Assembly (NCBI RefSeq): GCF_021458635.1 | Contig: NZ_JAIRDQ010000001.1 | Location: 248,001 to 312,000, forward strand | DNA from: Bradyrhizobium monzae | GTDB lineage: Bacteria; Pseudomonadota; Alphaproteobacteria; Rhizobiales; Xanthobacteraceae | Direction of reading: 5' to 3' | Length of the DNA: 64,000 nucleotides | Shown: piece after piece, positions 27,484-35,899 of the stretch | Layout of the letters: each line of letters begins with the position of its first letter | How positions within the stretch are numbered: the first letter of the stretch is position 1 | The notes under the pieces: generated by a model | The model's database searches: none | Seen by the model: only the letters and a program-made list of their open reading frames with translations | What the model was told of the DNA's origin: nothing | Translations under genes and position numbers: made by a program

Positions 27484-28683
27484 ATGAACGAGACAATGCC
27501 CAACCCGATTTTCCCGAGCTCACGTTCTGATCGCATCCGCCACCTCCTTGCCGACCTCGTTGACTTCGACACCATCAGCGATCGCACCAACCTGCCCTTG
27601 ATCGCTCATATCGAAAGCTATCTCGCTTTCCTCGGGGTCAAGGGCGAACGCATCACCGACGAGACCGGGCAGAAGGCTTCGCTCTGGGTCACGATCGGAC
27701 CGGAGGACAAGCCCGGCCTCGTGCTCTCAGGGCACACCGACGTCGTGCCGGTCGTCGGCCAGGACTGGAGCCACGATCCGTTCAAGCTGGTCGAACGCGA
27801 CGGCAAGCTCTACGGCCGCGGCACCACCGACATGAAGGGCTTTGTCGCGGTGTGTCTCGCCATGGTGCCGGAGATGCTGGAGGCGAAGCTGACGACCCCG
27901 ATTCATCTTGCGATCTCCTATGACGAGGAGATCGGTTGCGTCGGCGTGCGGCCGATGCTTGCCGAGGTCGCCAAGAAGAAGATCAGGCCGCTCGGCGCCT
28001 TCATCGGCGAACCGACCGAGATGAAGGTCATCATCGGCCACAAGGGCAAGCACGGCGTGCGCGCCACGTTCCACGGACTTGCCCGCCACTCCTCGATCGC
28101 GCCCGACGGCGTCAACGCCATCGAATACGCCGCCGAGCTGATCACCGAGATCCGCCGCCGCGCAGTGAAGCTCGCGGCCGAAGTCGAGCGCAACAGTCTC
28201 TACGATGTCCCGCACTCGACGCTGCTGACCAGCATCGTGCACGGCGGCGCCGCGCTGAACATCGTGCCTGACACCTGTACCGTGGACTTCGAATGCCGCG
28301 GCATAGGTATTACCGAGTCCAGGCAGGTGACTGATGCGATCGTCGCCTGGGCCAAGGCCGAGCTCGAGCCGGCGATGAAGAAGCAGCATCCGGAATGCGG
28401 CATCGATTTCGAGGAGATCCTCGATTACCCCGCGCTGGACACCAAGGCCGACGCGGCGATCGTCACGCTGGCAAAGCAGCTTGCAGGGCGCAATGACCAC
28501 GCCAAGGTTGCCTTCGGCACCGAGGCGAGCTTGTTTGCCAGCATCGCCGACATCCCCTCGGTGGTGATCGGCCCCGGTTCGATCGCGCAGGCGCATACGC
28601 CGGACGAGTTCGTGGCGATGGCCGAGCTGGAAAAGTGCGCGGGGTTCGTGGAGAAGCTGATCGCGCATTGCGCGAAGGGGTAG
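27484..28683 (+). CDS. argE: Acetylornithine deacetylase-like M20 metallopeptidase
   Basis: ArgE removes the acetyl group from N-acetylornithine. The 399-residue protein has the M20 di-zinc signature: His84 and Asp86 in SGHTDVVPV, Asp116 in GRGTTDMKGF, and the catalytic/metal pair Glu148-Glu149 in YDEEIG. A dimerisation domain follows (GKHGVRATFHGLARHSS) and then the C-terminal zinc His (AQAHTPDEFV). The match to ArgE is good, but most rhizobia make ornithine through ArgJ, so another N-acyl amino acid may be the real substrate. An alternative ATG is at 27496. Confidence 0.85.
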   Translation: MNETMPNPIFPSSRSDRIRHLLADLVDFDTISDRTNLPLIAHIESYLAFLGVKGERITDETGQKASLWVTIGPEDKPGLVLSGHTDVVPVVGQDWSHDPFKLVERDGKLYGRGTTDMKGFVAVCLAMVPEMLEAKLTTPIHLAISYDEEIGCVGVRPMLAEVAKKKIRPLGAFIGEPTEMKVIIGHKGKHGVRATFHGLARHSSIAPDGVNAIEYAAELITEIRRRAVKLAAEVERNSLYDVPHSTLLTSIVHGGAALNIVPDTCTVDFECRGIGITESRQVTDAIVAWAKAELEPAMKKQHPECGIDFEEILDYPALDTKADAAIVTLAKQLAGRNDHAKVAFGTEASLFASIADIPSVVIGPGSIAQAHTPDEFVAMAELEKCAGFVEKLIAHCAKG

Positions 28684-28692
28684 GCACCACTG

Positions 28693-28787
28693 CCGTAGGG
28701 TGGGCAAAGCGGAGCGTGCCCACCATTCTTATTGCGCTTTCGGAGAGATGGTGGGCACAGCGCTACGCGCTTTTGCCCACCCTACGG
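28693..28787. repeat. Palindromic intergenic repeat, family A
   Basis: CCGTAGGGTGGGCAAAGCG at one end and GCTTTTGCCCACCCTACGG at the other form long inverted arms. Internal CGTGCCCACCAT and ATGGTGGGCAC pair as well. This GTAGGGTGGGC element is one I recognise as widespread in Bradyrhizobium intergenic DNA. It sits right after the argE-like stop. Confidence 0.75.
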
Positions 28788-28823
28788 GAGTTGTCAGTGA
28801 GGAAGCTCATAGCCCGCCTCCCC

Positions 28824-28910
28824 CGTCATTGCGAGGAGCCCTTGCGACGAAGCAATCCAGATCGTCACTGCGGAGATTGTCTGGATTGCTTCGCTTTGCT
28901 CGCAATGACG
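28824..28910. repeat. Palindromic intergenic repeat, family B, full copy
   Basis: CGTCATTGCGAGGAGC ... GCGACGAAGCAATCCAG pairs with CTGGATTGCTTCGC ... GCTCGCAATGACG. It makes an almost complete 87-nt hairpin. It is another dispersed Bradyrhizobium element and lies between two convergent genes. Confidence 0.75.
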
Positions 28911-28940
28911 GAGGCTGCGGAGCCAGCAACACACCAAAGC

Positions 28941-28966
28941 AAAAAGGCGCGGCCCTCAGCCGCGCC
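28941..28966 (-). terminator. Intrinsic terminator of the phosphotransferase operon
   Basis: On the minus strand GGCGCGGC, loop TGAGG and GCCGCGCC form a perfect 8-bp GC stem (28946-28966) followed by TTTTTGCTTT. It lies 10 nt beyond the stop of the gene at 28977. Confidence 0.85.
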
Positions 28967-28976
28967 CTCGTCTCTC

Positions 28977-30035
28977 CTAAACCGCGCCCGCCTTCTGCGC
29001 GTAGTCCCATGACGCCTTTGACAGCGGCACGGTGCGCTTGGCGGATTCCAGCGCCTTGGCGTTGGCTGCGGTGCCGTCGCGGACGCGGCCGGCGATGCCC
29101 TGGGTAATGCCGGCGAGGCGGAACAGATTGTAGGCGAAGTACCAGTTGAGATCCGGCACCGTCATCTTGGTGACGTTGCAATAGATCTGCGCAGCCTCCT
29201 CCACGCTCGGGATGTTGAGCGTCTTGAGGTCGGCGCCATGCAGGCCCGGCATGATCCACTGCATCAGCAGATAAGTGAAGTCCGCCATGGGATCGCCAAG
29301 CGTCGACAGCTCCCAGTCGAGCACGGCCTGCACGCGCGGTTCCGTCGCATGGAAAATCATGTTGTCGAGGCGATAGTCGCCATGGACGATCGAGACGCGC
29401 GCCTGCTCCGGCACCGTCTTGGGCAGCCATTCGGCGACCTTCTCGAACTCCGGAATGTGCTGGGTCTCGGACGCCCGGTATTGCTTGGTCCAGCGGTCGA
29501 TCTGGCGCGCAAAATAATTGCCCGGCTTGCCGAACTCGCCGAGGCCGATCGCGACGGGATCGTACATATGGAGCTTTGCCAGCGTCTCGATCTTGCTGGT
29601 GAAAATCTTGCGGCGCGCGTCGTTATCCTGGCTCGGCAGCGTCGGATCCCAGAACACGCGGCCGTCTTCCATCGACATGATGTAGAAGGCCGAGCCGATG
29701 ATGCTGTCGTCCTGGCAGAGCGCGTAGGCGTGCGCGACCGGAAAGCCCTGCTTTCCAAGGGCGGCGATGACGCGATATTCGCGATCGACCGCATGCGCGG
29801 ACGGCAGTAATTTGCCGAACGGCTTGCGGCGCATCACGTAGGAACGCTTCGGCGTGTCGAGCCGGTAGGTCGGATTGGACTGCCCGCCCTTGAACTGGAG
29901 GACGACCAGCGGTCCCTCATAGCCCTCGACGTTGTCGCGCATCCAGGCTTCGAGCCGCATCTCGTCGATGCGATGACGCTCCTCGACCGGCTTGGTGCCC
30001 GAGAACTCTTCGTCTTTCCTGACGCCGTCAGCCAC
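28977..30035 (-). CDS. Phosphotransferase family protein (LvaA/ACAD10-11 kinase-like)
   Basis: This is an APH/choline-kinase fold of 352 residues. The catalytic loop is HGDYRLDN (Asp220, Asn225), and the metal Asp is in VLDWELSTLGDP. The N-terminal lobe has FKGGQSNPTYRL. Family members of this length beside acyl-CoA dehydrogenases correspond to LvaA of Pseudomonas putida and the kinase domain of ACAD10/11, which phosphorylate 4-hydroxyacyl-CoA. The acyl-CoA dehydrogenase gene is 131 nt upstream on the same strand. It is not expected to be an aminoglycoside resistance enzyme. The specific substrate here is inferred from context. Confidence 0.85.
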   Translation of the reverse strand: MADGVRKDEEFSGTKPVEERHRIDEMRLEAWMRDNVEGYEGPLVVLQFKGGQSNPTYRLDTPKRSYVMRRKPFGKLLPSAHAVDREYRVIAALGKQGFPVAHAYALCQDDSIIGSAFYIMSMEDGRVFWDPTLPSQDNDARRKIFTSKIETLAKLHMYDPVAIGLGEFGKPGNYFARQIDRWTKQYRASETQHIPEFEKVAEWLPKTVPEQARVSIVHGDYRLDNMIFHATEPRVQAVLDWELSTLGDPMADFTYLLMQWIMPGLHGADLKTLNIPSVEEAAQIYCNVTKMTVPDLNWYFAYNLFRLAGITQGIAGRVRDGTAANAKALESAKRTVPLSKASWDYAQKAGAV

Positions 30036-30166
30036 GGTGACGCTCCCTCTTCAGTCCGAACATGATCCTAATCGGTAACCACTGACGCACTTGCGTCAAG
30101 CGGTCATCCGACGCGGATCATGCTCTGTCGTTTCTTCAAGTCGGGAGCGCTTCCCGCTTCTCCCGC

Positions 30167-31402
30167 TTAGTGCTTGGGAGAATTGGCATACTTCCGAACT
30201 TCGAGCCTTGCAATGGCGCGATTGTGCACCTCGTCCGGGCCGTCGGCGAGCCGCAGCGTGCGGATGCCGGCGTAGTCCTTGGCAAGGCCGGCTTCATCGG
30301 AGACGCCCGCACCGCCGAAAGCCTGGATCGCTTCGTCGATGATCTTCAGCGCCATGTTGGGGGCTGCGACCTTGATCATGGCAATCTCGGCCTGCGCGGT
30401 CTTGTTGCCGACCTTGTCCATCATGTCGGCAGCCTTCAGGCAGAGCAGACGCGTCATCTCGATGTTGGTGCGAGCTTCGCCGATGCGCTGCTCCCACACC
30501 GAGTGCTCGACGATCTTCTTGCCGAAGGCGGTGCGCGACATCAGACGCTTCACCATCTTCTCCAGCGCTTCCTCGGCCTTGCCGATGGTGCGCATGCAGT
30601 GGTGAATACGGCCGGGACCGAGACGGCCCTGCGCGATCTCGAAGCCGCGGCCCTCGCCGAGCAGGATGTTCTGCTTCGGCACGCGCACATTCTCGAGCAG
30701 CACCTGGGCGTGGCCATGCGGCGCATCGTCGAAGCCGAACACGGGCAGCATCTTCTCGACCTTGATGCCGGGCGTATCGAGCGGGACCAGGATCTGCGAC
30801 TGCTGCTGATGCTTGGCCGCGTTGAAATCGGTCTTGCCCATCAGGATCGCGATCTTGCAGCGGGGATCGCCGACGCCGGACGACCACCATTTGCGGCCGT
30901 TGATGACGTAGTGGTCGCCATCCTTCTCGATGCGGGTCTCGATGTTGGTGGCGTCCGACGAGGCGACTGCCGGTTCCGTCATCAGGAAGGCGGAGCGGAT
31001 CTCGCCGTCCATCAGCGGACGCAGCCATTTGCGCTTCTGCTCCTTGGAGCCGTAGCGCATGAACACTTCCATGTTGCCGGTGTCGGGCGCGGAACAGTTG
31101 AACACTTCCGAAGCCCAGGAGATGTGGCCCATCTGCTCCGAGAGCAGCGCGTATTCGAGATTGCTCAATCCCGCACCACGGAATTCATCATCTTCATGCT
31201 CGTTCGGCGGCATGAACATGTTCCAGAGGCCCTCGGCCTTCGCCTTCTTCTTGAGATCTTCCAGAACCGGAATCACCTTCCAGCGTTCGCCGCTGTGATC
31301 CTGCTCGTTGTAGATCGGCACCGCCGGACGCACGTGCTTGGCCATGAAGGACTGCACGCGGTCGAGCCATTCCTTCTGCTTGGGGGACAGATCGAAATCC
31401 AT
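30167..31402 (-). CDS. Acyl-CoA dehydrogenase (LvaC/ACAD11-like)
   Basis: An FAD-dependent acyl-CoA dehydrogenase of 411 residues beginning [19 protein letters not shown]. It has the FAD/substrate segment [35 protein letters not shown], and the C-terminal [20 protein letters not shown]. The sequence type ([19 protein letters not shown]) is that of ACAD11-like enzymes. Together with the adjacent kinase it could convert 4-hydroxyacyl-CoA through a 4-phospho intermediate into a 2-enoyl-CoA for beta-oxidation. GAGGAGC 5 nt before ATG 31402 fixes the start. A TetR gene diverges upstream and is the likely regulator. Confidence 0.88.
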   Translation of the reverse strand: MDFDLSPKQKEWLDRVQSFMAKHVRPAVPIYNEQDHSGERWKVIPVLEDLKKKAKAEGLWNMFMPPNEHEDDEFRGAGLSNLEYALLSEQMGHISWASEVFNCSAPDTGNMEVFMRYGSKEQKRKWLRPLMDGEIRSAFLMTEPAVASSDATNIETRIEKDGDHYVINGRKWWSSGVGDPRCKIAILMGKTDFNAAKHQQQSQILVPLDTPGIKVEKMLPVFGFDDAPHGHAQVLLENVRVPKQNILLGEGRGFEIAQGRLGPGRIHHCMRTIGKAEEALEKMVKRLMSRTAFGKKIVEHSVWEQRIGEARTNIEMTRLLCLKAADMMDKVGNKTAQAEIAMIKVAAPNMALKIIDEAIQAFGGAGVSDEAGLAKDYAGIRTLRLADGPDEVHNRAIARLEVRKYANSPKH

Positions 31403-31564
31403 GGGACGCTCCTCGGTCTCGCTTTGAAAGCCTGTTTTGCGCCGGACTGTCCTCCCGCGATGCGCGGCCCGCAAGCGCCATTCCGGCTGCTAGCAGATGC
31501 CTGATGGAACCCGCGGCGCGTTGATGCGGCGCAATTCCATCATGCGGATTGACTTTCTCCGGCC

Positions 31565-31595
31565 TTCAAACGATAGTTTCATACAAGTGTTTGAA
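31565..31595. promoter_or_regulatory. Candidate TetR operator
   Basis: TTCAAAC (31565-31571) and GTTTGAA (31589-31595) are perfect inverted repeats with a 17-nt spacer, and a smaller dyad AAAC-GATA-GTTT overlaps the left arm. The site ends 27 nt before the TetR start, in the spacer shared with the divergent acyl-CoA dehydrogenase gene, which is a typical autoregulatory position. Confidence 0.5.
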
Positions 31596-31622
31596 TTGCA
31601 ACTCCCTCCCCTGAGGGCATCC

Positions 31623-32285
31623 ATGGCCAGCGATCATACGAGGTCTGCCATTCTCGCCGCCGCCGAACGGCTCTACGCCGATCGCGGTTTTGGCGACGTC
31701 ACGCTGCGCGACATCGTCGCGGAGGCCAACGTCAATCTGGCTGCGGTGAACTATCATTTCGGCTCGAAGGACGAGCTGATCGCGGAATTATTTGTCACCC
31801 GCTCGATCGCGACCAACCGCGAGCGCCTGCGCGAGTTGAAGGCGGCAGAAGAGCAAGGCGGCGGCCGCGCGCCGATCGATGTGATCTTGCGCGCACTGGT
31901 CGGACCGACCTTGCGCGGCTGCCTCGGGCCGGAGAACCAGCGCTCGACCGCGGCGCGCTTCATGATCCGCGCCTCGATCGAATCCGTGCCGCCGATCCGC
32001 CGCATCAAGAACCGCGAGATCGACCATTTGCGGAAATTCGCAGGCGCGATGCGACGGTCCCTGCCCGACCGCAGCGACGTCGATATCTATTGGGGCCTGA
32101 ATTTCGCACTCGCGATGGCGCACCACACCATCCGCGAAAGCGAGCGCCTGACAAAGCTGTCGGAAGGCCGATGCGATCTCGACGATGTCGAGGACGTGGT
32201 CGCGCGCGTCGTCAGCGTCGCGACGATGGCGCTGACGGCGGGCAAGGCGGACACGAAGGCGCCGTCAAAGGTTGCTGCGCGCTAG
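31623..32285 (+). CDS. TetR/AcrR family transcriptional regulator
   Basis: A 220-residue one-domain repressor. The N-terminal helix-turn-helix reads TLRDIVAEANVNLAAVNYHF (about residues 28-47), followed by GSKDELIAEL. The rest is a ligand-binding helical domain. ATG 31623 (MASDHTRSAIL) is used; upstream in-frame sequence contains the operator-like repeat and is not coding. It diverges from the acyl-CoA dehydrogenase/kinase pair, so an acyl-CoA type ligand is plausible but not shown. Confidence 0.88.
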   Translation: MASDHTRSAILAAAERLYADRGFGDVTLRDIVAEANVNLAAVNYHFGSKDELIAELFVTRSIATNRERLRELKAAEEQGGGRAPIDVILRALVGPTLRGCLGPENQRSTAARFMIRASIESVPPIRRIKNREIDHLRKFAGAMRRSLPDRSDVDIYWGLNFALAMAHHTIRESERLTKLSEGRCDLDDVEDVVARVVSVATMALTAGKADTKAPSKVAAR

Positions 32286-32289
32286 TGCG

Positions 32290-32682
32290 TCACATCATCG
32301 CGATGCAGTCGATCTCGACATCGAAGGGGCCGAACCATTCGGGCGTGACGACGAAGATCCGCGCCGGCGGATCGACCGGGAAATGGCGCGCGTAGATCGC
32401 GTTGAACGCGGCGAAATGCCTGGTCGAGGTGCAGTAGACATTGCACTTCATGACATTATCCAGCGACGCGCCGGCCGTCTCCAGACAGAGCTTCATCTGC
32501 TCCATGATGATCTCGCTCTGCCGCTCGATTCCCATCCCCCCGATCTCGCCCGTCTCCGGGTCGAATGGCGGAAGGCCTGCGACGAAGATCATGTTGCCGG
32601 CGCGCGTCACTGGCGAGGCCGGTGCTTTCACGCGATCGAGAAAGGACGAGATCGGTTCGACGCGGAGCGCTTCGCGTTTCAT
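32290..32682 (-). CDS. RidA family protein (YjgF/YER057c/UK114)
   Basis: RidA proteins hydrolyse reactive enamine/imine intermediates or act in related deaminations. The 130-residue product has the family core AGNMIFVAGLPPFDPETGEI, EQMKLCLETAGASLDNVMKC and the C-terminal FDVEIDCIAMM. The active-site Arg of canonical RidA (RRV/RSC motif near the C-terminus) is replaced here by PARIFVV, so the arginine may still be present. ATG 32682 follows AAGGTG; a GTG three codons upstream is possible. It converges on the TetR gene with a 4-nt gap. Confidence 0.85.
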   Translation of the reverse strand: MKREALRVEPISSFLDRVKAPASPVTRAGNMIFVAGLPPFDPETGEIGGMGIERQSEIIMEQMKLCLETAGASLDNVMKCNVYCTSTRHFAAFNAIYARHFPVDPPARIFVVTPEWFGPFDVEIDCIAMM

Positions 32683-32779
32683 GGCGGTCACCTTCGGTTC
32701 AAGCGAGACTGGTGCCTGACTACATTAAATTGCAGCGAGCATGTTTCGCTTCTGATCGAAGTGTGATCGCCGGCGCGGG

Positions 32780-32995
32780 CTAGGCCCGCTGCGGCATCTC
32801 CTCAGCCTCTTCCTTGGCGAGCAGCAGCAGCATCTCGATGCCCATCTCGCCTTCCTGCGGCGAACGGATGAACTTGATTTCTTCGGCGCTTTGCCGCAGC
32901 GCGGCAATGATCGCGACAGCCTGGTTGGCCGTCGCTGCCTCGGTCGCCAGAATGGCCTTCTGGTCTTTCGCTTGGAACCCGATGGTGTAGGACAT
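32780..32995 (-). CDS. Small conserved-looking hypothetical protein (71 aa)
   Basis: I do not recognise a family. The 71-residue protein MSYTIGFQAKDQKAI... has two predicted helices (about 16-40 and 50-68) and many Glu/Ala residues, and no signal or membrane segment. GGGAGGGAA 4 nt upstream of ATG 32995 is a strong ribosome site and coding bias fits the strand, so it is likely real. It lies alone between the RidA and autotransporter genes. Confidence 0.65.
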   Translation of the reverse strand: MSYTIGFQAKDQKAILATEAATANQAVAIIAALRQSAEEIKFIRSPQEGEMGIEMLLLLAKEEAEEMPQRA

Positions 32996-33133
32996 GCACT
33001 TCCCTCCCGAACTTAAGTGAGAGAGATCGAATCTGAGTCGCGCGCGAAGCGGAAGCCGGATCTACTACGGACCGTGTTTGTCTGGGGATTGCGCGCAAGC
33101 CCCACACAAGGCCACGAGGTCGTCATGCTTCCG

Positions 33134-35653
33134 TCACCAGTTGATGCGCAGCGATCCGGTGCCCGCATAGCTCTGGCCGACGTTCGAGAATTCGCCGGTG
33201 AAGCGCGCCGACAGTTCCGACCAGCTGTTGAGCACCAGGCGCGAGCCGAGCTCGACGCGGGCTGCATCGCTCGCAGCGCGTGCACCCTCGACGGTGAAGG
33301 CGGTCACCGGCAGCGACTCCAGCGCCGCAGTGACACCGCGGGTCGGCGAGAACTCGTGCACCCAGGCCAAATTCGCGAACGGCATCCACATCACGCCACC
33401 TCCAAGGTCGTAACGCGCGTCGAACTTGCTGCCGAGGAACAGCGGCAGCGACGATACGTTGCGCGCGGCATAGCTGAGGCCGAGCACGCCGGGGCCTGCG
33501 CCGGTCACGCTGCTCTCGGTATAGCCCGCCTGCCACAGCCGCGCCGCCTGCAGCGCGGCGAACGGCGTCGCCGCGACCGCACCGAAATCACAGGTGTGGC
33601 CGATCTCCAACCGTCCGCCGAACTGGTCGCTGCCGAACGATCCCCGGGCGATCTCATCGGCGCCGACGCCGGTGATGGTGCGCGTCGTCGAATTGTTGAA
33701 GTGGCTATAGGCGAGCTGCCCCGAGACATAGGTCGCTCCGAAACGCTGCATCGCATAGGCACCGACATGGGCGCCGTCGAGCCGCCCCGAGGTGACGCGA
33801 TCATCGACATTGAACGTCGCGCTCGAGCCGCCGCCAGCGATGCCGACGAGAAGGTCGGGATTGACGAGGTGATCGACGCCGGCCGCGCCGCCTCCAATCC
33901 GGTCGCTGAAACCGGCACTGGCGGTTGCCGCATCGCCCGTGAGCGACTGCCCGGCGCCGAAGCCGGAAACCCAGGCGTGCCACTGCGGTTGCACAAGCGG
34001 CGCCTTCAGGGCGTTGAACGCCGAGGTCACCGGCCGGGCCTCGGAGTAACCGAGCGCGCCCGATCCCGCCACGCCACCGCGGCCGCCTGCACGCCAGGCG
34101 TTCATCTGACCGTCCATGGTCTGGCCGAACATGCCGGCTGCGGCGAAGGCGGTATTCTGGGTGCCGCTGGTGCCCTCACCCGAGAGCTTGTCGAGTACGC
34201 CCAACGAGCCGGCCACGAGCAGTTGCGAATAGAACGCTGCTGCTGTGCCGGTGAGCGCCGGAGAGTAACCTGCCTCGAGTGCGTTGCCGACCGCGCGCTG
34301 GTTGGCCGTTTCCCCTGTGACGGCACCAAATCCCTGACGCAACAGGGTCACGTCGACCGAACCGGCGTTGTAGGTCGCGGCCGCCGTGAAGAACGCGGAC
34401 GACGAGGTGACGCTCGAGAACTGCCCCGTTACCGCACCTCCGCTCTGCACCACGTTCGTGTAGGTCGTCGTGGTCTGATAGAGGCTGGCCTGGACCACGG
34501 CCCGGAAGGTGCCGGCAAGCTGGGCAGCGTCCTGGGCGTAGAGGCCGTCACGGTTGCCGGCACCGTCGACACGCAGCGCGAGGACGCCCTGCCCGTTCTG
34601 GATGAAGGTGCCGCCGAAGCTGATGTTGCCGGCCGACATCGTCGTCCCGGGGGTGCTGATGGTGACCAGCCCGTTATTGGTCAGGGTGTTGCCCGTGCCA
34701 ATGAAGAACATGGTGCCGTCGAGCGTGCCGTTATTGGTGATGCTGTTGCCGGTGGTGCCGAACGAGAACAACAGCTGGTTGTTGACGCCCGCCCTGATCG
34801 TTCCGTTGTTCACGAGCGTGTTGCCGGCACCGGCGATGCCGATCGCGAGGCTGTTCGGCCCGCTCGCCAGGATCGTGCCGGTGTTGGTCACGGTATTGCC
34901 GTTGTCCCAGATACTGACGCCGATGCTGTCGTTACCGGCCGCGTTGATCGTGCCGCTGTTGGTGAAGTTGTTCGACGTCAGCAGAAAGATGCCCTGGCCG
35001 TTGGTGCCGCTCGCGCTGCCGATCGTGATCGTACCGGCGTTCAGGATCGTGTTGCCGATGCCGTTGGTGGAGATGCCGGTCGAGCCGGTGCCCGTCAGCA
35101 CGATGGAGCCGGTATTGGCGACGGAATTGCCACTGCCGAGAACATCGATACCGACGCTCATGTCCTTCGAGCCGCTGATCGAACCCGAGTTCGAAACGCT
35201 GTTGTTGTTGCCGAGCATGAACATGCCGGACGAATTGGAGCCGATCGCGATCGTCCCGTTGTTCGCGAAGGCATTGTTGTCGGTCCCGGTCATGCCGACG
35301 CCGCTGTCGCCGACCGACATCGCGCCGTTATTGGTCGCGGTATTGCCATTGCCGAGATTGATCGCGATCACGCCTGAGGGGACCGTGATCGAGGCGCCAG
35401 GCTGAACGGTCACGGCCAGGTTGGTCTCGGTGCCGGTGCCGAAACCGGTGCTGGTCGCCCCGCTGCAGGTGACGTCGTTACCCGTCTGCACGCAGGCGGC
35501 CCGGGCCGGCGCCGGTGCCAGGCTCCCGAGGGCCGCGACCGTCAGGGACGCAGCGATCGTCAGGCTTGTCCAAAACCCCTTCAGAGACCGCCCGGCATCG
35601 AATGTCGCTTGTGGCAGCAGCGTGTGGCGCGTCCGGCCGAACGTCGTTTTCAT
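33134..35653 (-). CDS. Autotransporter outer-membrane beta-barrel protein
   Basis: A type Va secreted protein of 839 residues. Residues 1-52 are an extended signal peptide (cut after APARA). The passenger (about 53-350) is built of degenerate repeats of about 22-25 residues with the theme GNTVTNTGTI, the pattern of a right-handed beta-helix. The barrel domain occupies roughly residues 570-839 and ends in an aromatic (RINW), as outer-membrane barrels do. Several Gly/Asn-rich turns suggest an adhesin-like passenger, but no enzymatic motif is visible. The start at 35653 is chosen for the signal peptide. It is divergent from an AraC regulator that may control it. Confidence 0.88.
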   Translation of the reverse strand: MKTTFGRTRHTLLPQATFDAGRSLKGFWTSLTIAASLTVAALGSLAPAPARAACVQTGNDVTCSGATSTGFGTGTETNLAVTVQPGASITVPSGVIAINLGNGNTATNNGAMSVGDSGVGMTGTDNNAFANNGTIAIGSNSSGMFMLGNNNSVSNSGSISGSKDMSVGIDVLGSGNSVANTGSIVLTGTGSTGISTNGIGNTILNAGTITIGSASGTNGQGIFLLTSNNFTNSGTINAAGNDSIGVSIWDNGNTVTNTGTILASGPNSLAIGIAGAGNTLVNNGTIRAGVNNQLLFSFGTTGNSITNNGTLDGTMFFIGTGNTLTNNGLVTISTPGTTMSAGNISFGGTFIQNGQGVLALRVDGAGNRDGLYAQDAAQLAGTFRAVVQASLYQTTTTYTNVVQSGGAVTGQFSSVTSSSAFFTAAATYNAGSVDVTLLRQGFGAVTGETANQRAVGNALEAGYSPALTGTAAAFYSQLLVAGSLGVLDKLSGEGTSGTQNTAFAAAGMFGQTMDGQMNAWRAGGRGGVAGSGALGYSEARPVTSAFNALKAPLVQPQWHAWVSGFGAGQSLTGDAATASAGFSDRIGGGAAGVDHLVNPDLLVGIAGGGSSATFNVDDRVTSGRLDGAHVGAYAMQRFGATYVSGQLAYSHFNNSTTRTITGVGADEIARGSFGSDQFGGRLEIGHTCDFGAVAATPFAALQAARLWQAGYTESSVTGAGPGVLGLSYAARNVSSLPLFLGSKFDARYDLGGGVMWMPFANLAWVHEFSPTRGVTAALESLPVTAFTVEGARAASDAARVELGSRLVLNSWSELSARFTGEFSNVGQSYAGTGSLRINW

Positions 35654-35899
35654 GAGGCATTCCCGAGTCTTGCAGCGACCGAAGCGGCCGATTGCCGCAC
35701 TTGACCCGGAGCGGTTCTGACTGTCTTGGCCTCGTCGGCACCGCATCGGCTCGCGCGGCACCAATCTGAAATTTCTTCGAACCCGTGTTGCGTCGGCGCC
35801 ACTATCGCGCGGAAAATATTGTCGTAGACGGAACGGCTTCGAACGCGATGACGCAATCGCGCGTCAAAGGTTCGAGACGACGTTTTCTGGCGGGGGCCA
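35654..35899. promoter_or_regulatory. Divergent spacer, autotransporter / AraC regulator
   Basis: The 246 nt between the two divergent starts must hold both promoters. I could not identify a clear operator. An AT-richer stretch at 35809-35835 (GCGGAAAATATTGTCGTAG) is the most promoter-like part. Confidence 0.35.

Noticed and set aside
28977-30035. Aminoglycoside phosphotransferase resistance gene
   Set aside because: The fold is shared, but length, sequence type and the acyl-CoA dehydrogenase neighbour fit the hydroxyacyl-CoA kinase group.
33017-35377. 786-codon plus-strand frame opposite the autotransporter
   Set aside because: The minus-strand protein has a signal peptide, repeats and a barrel; this frame has none.
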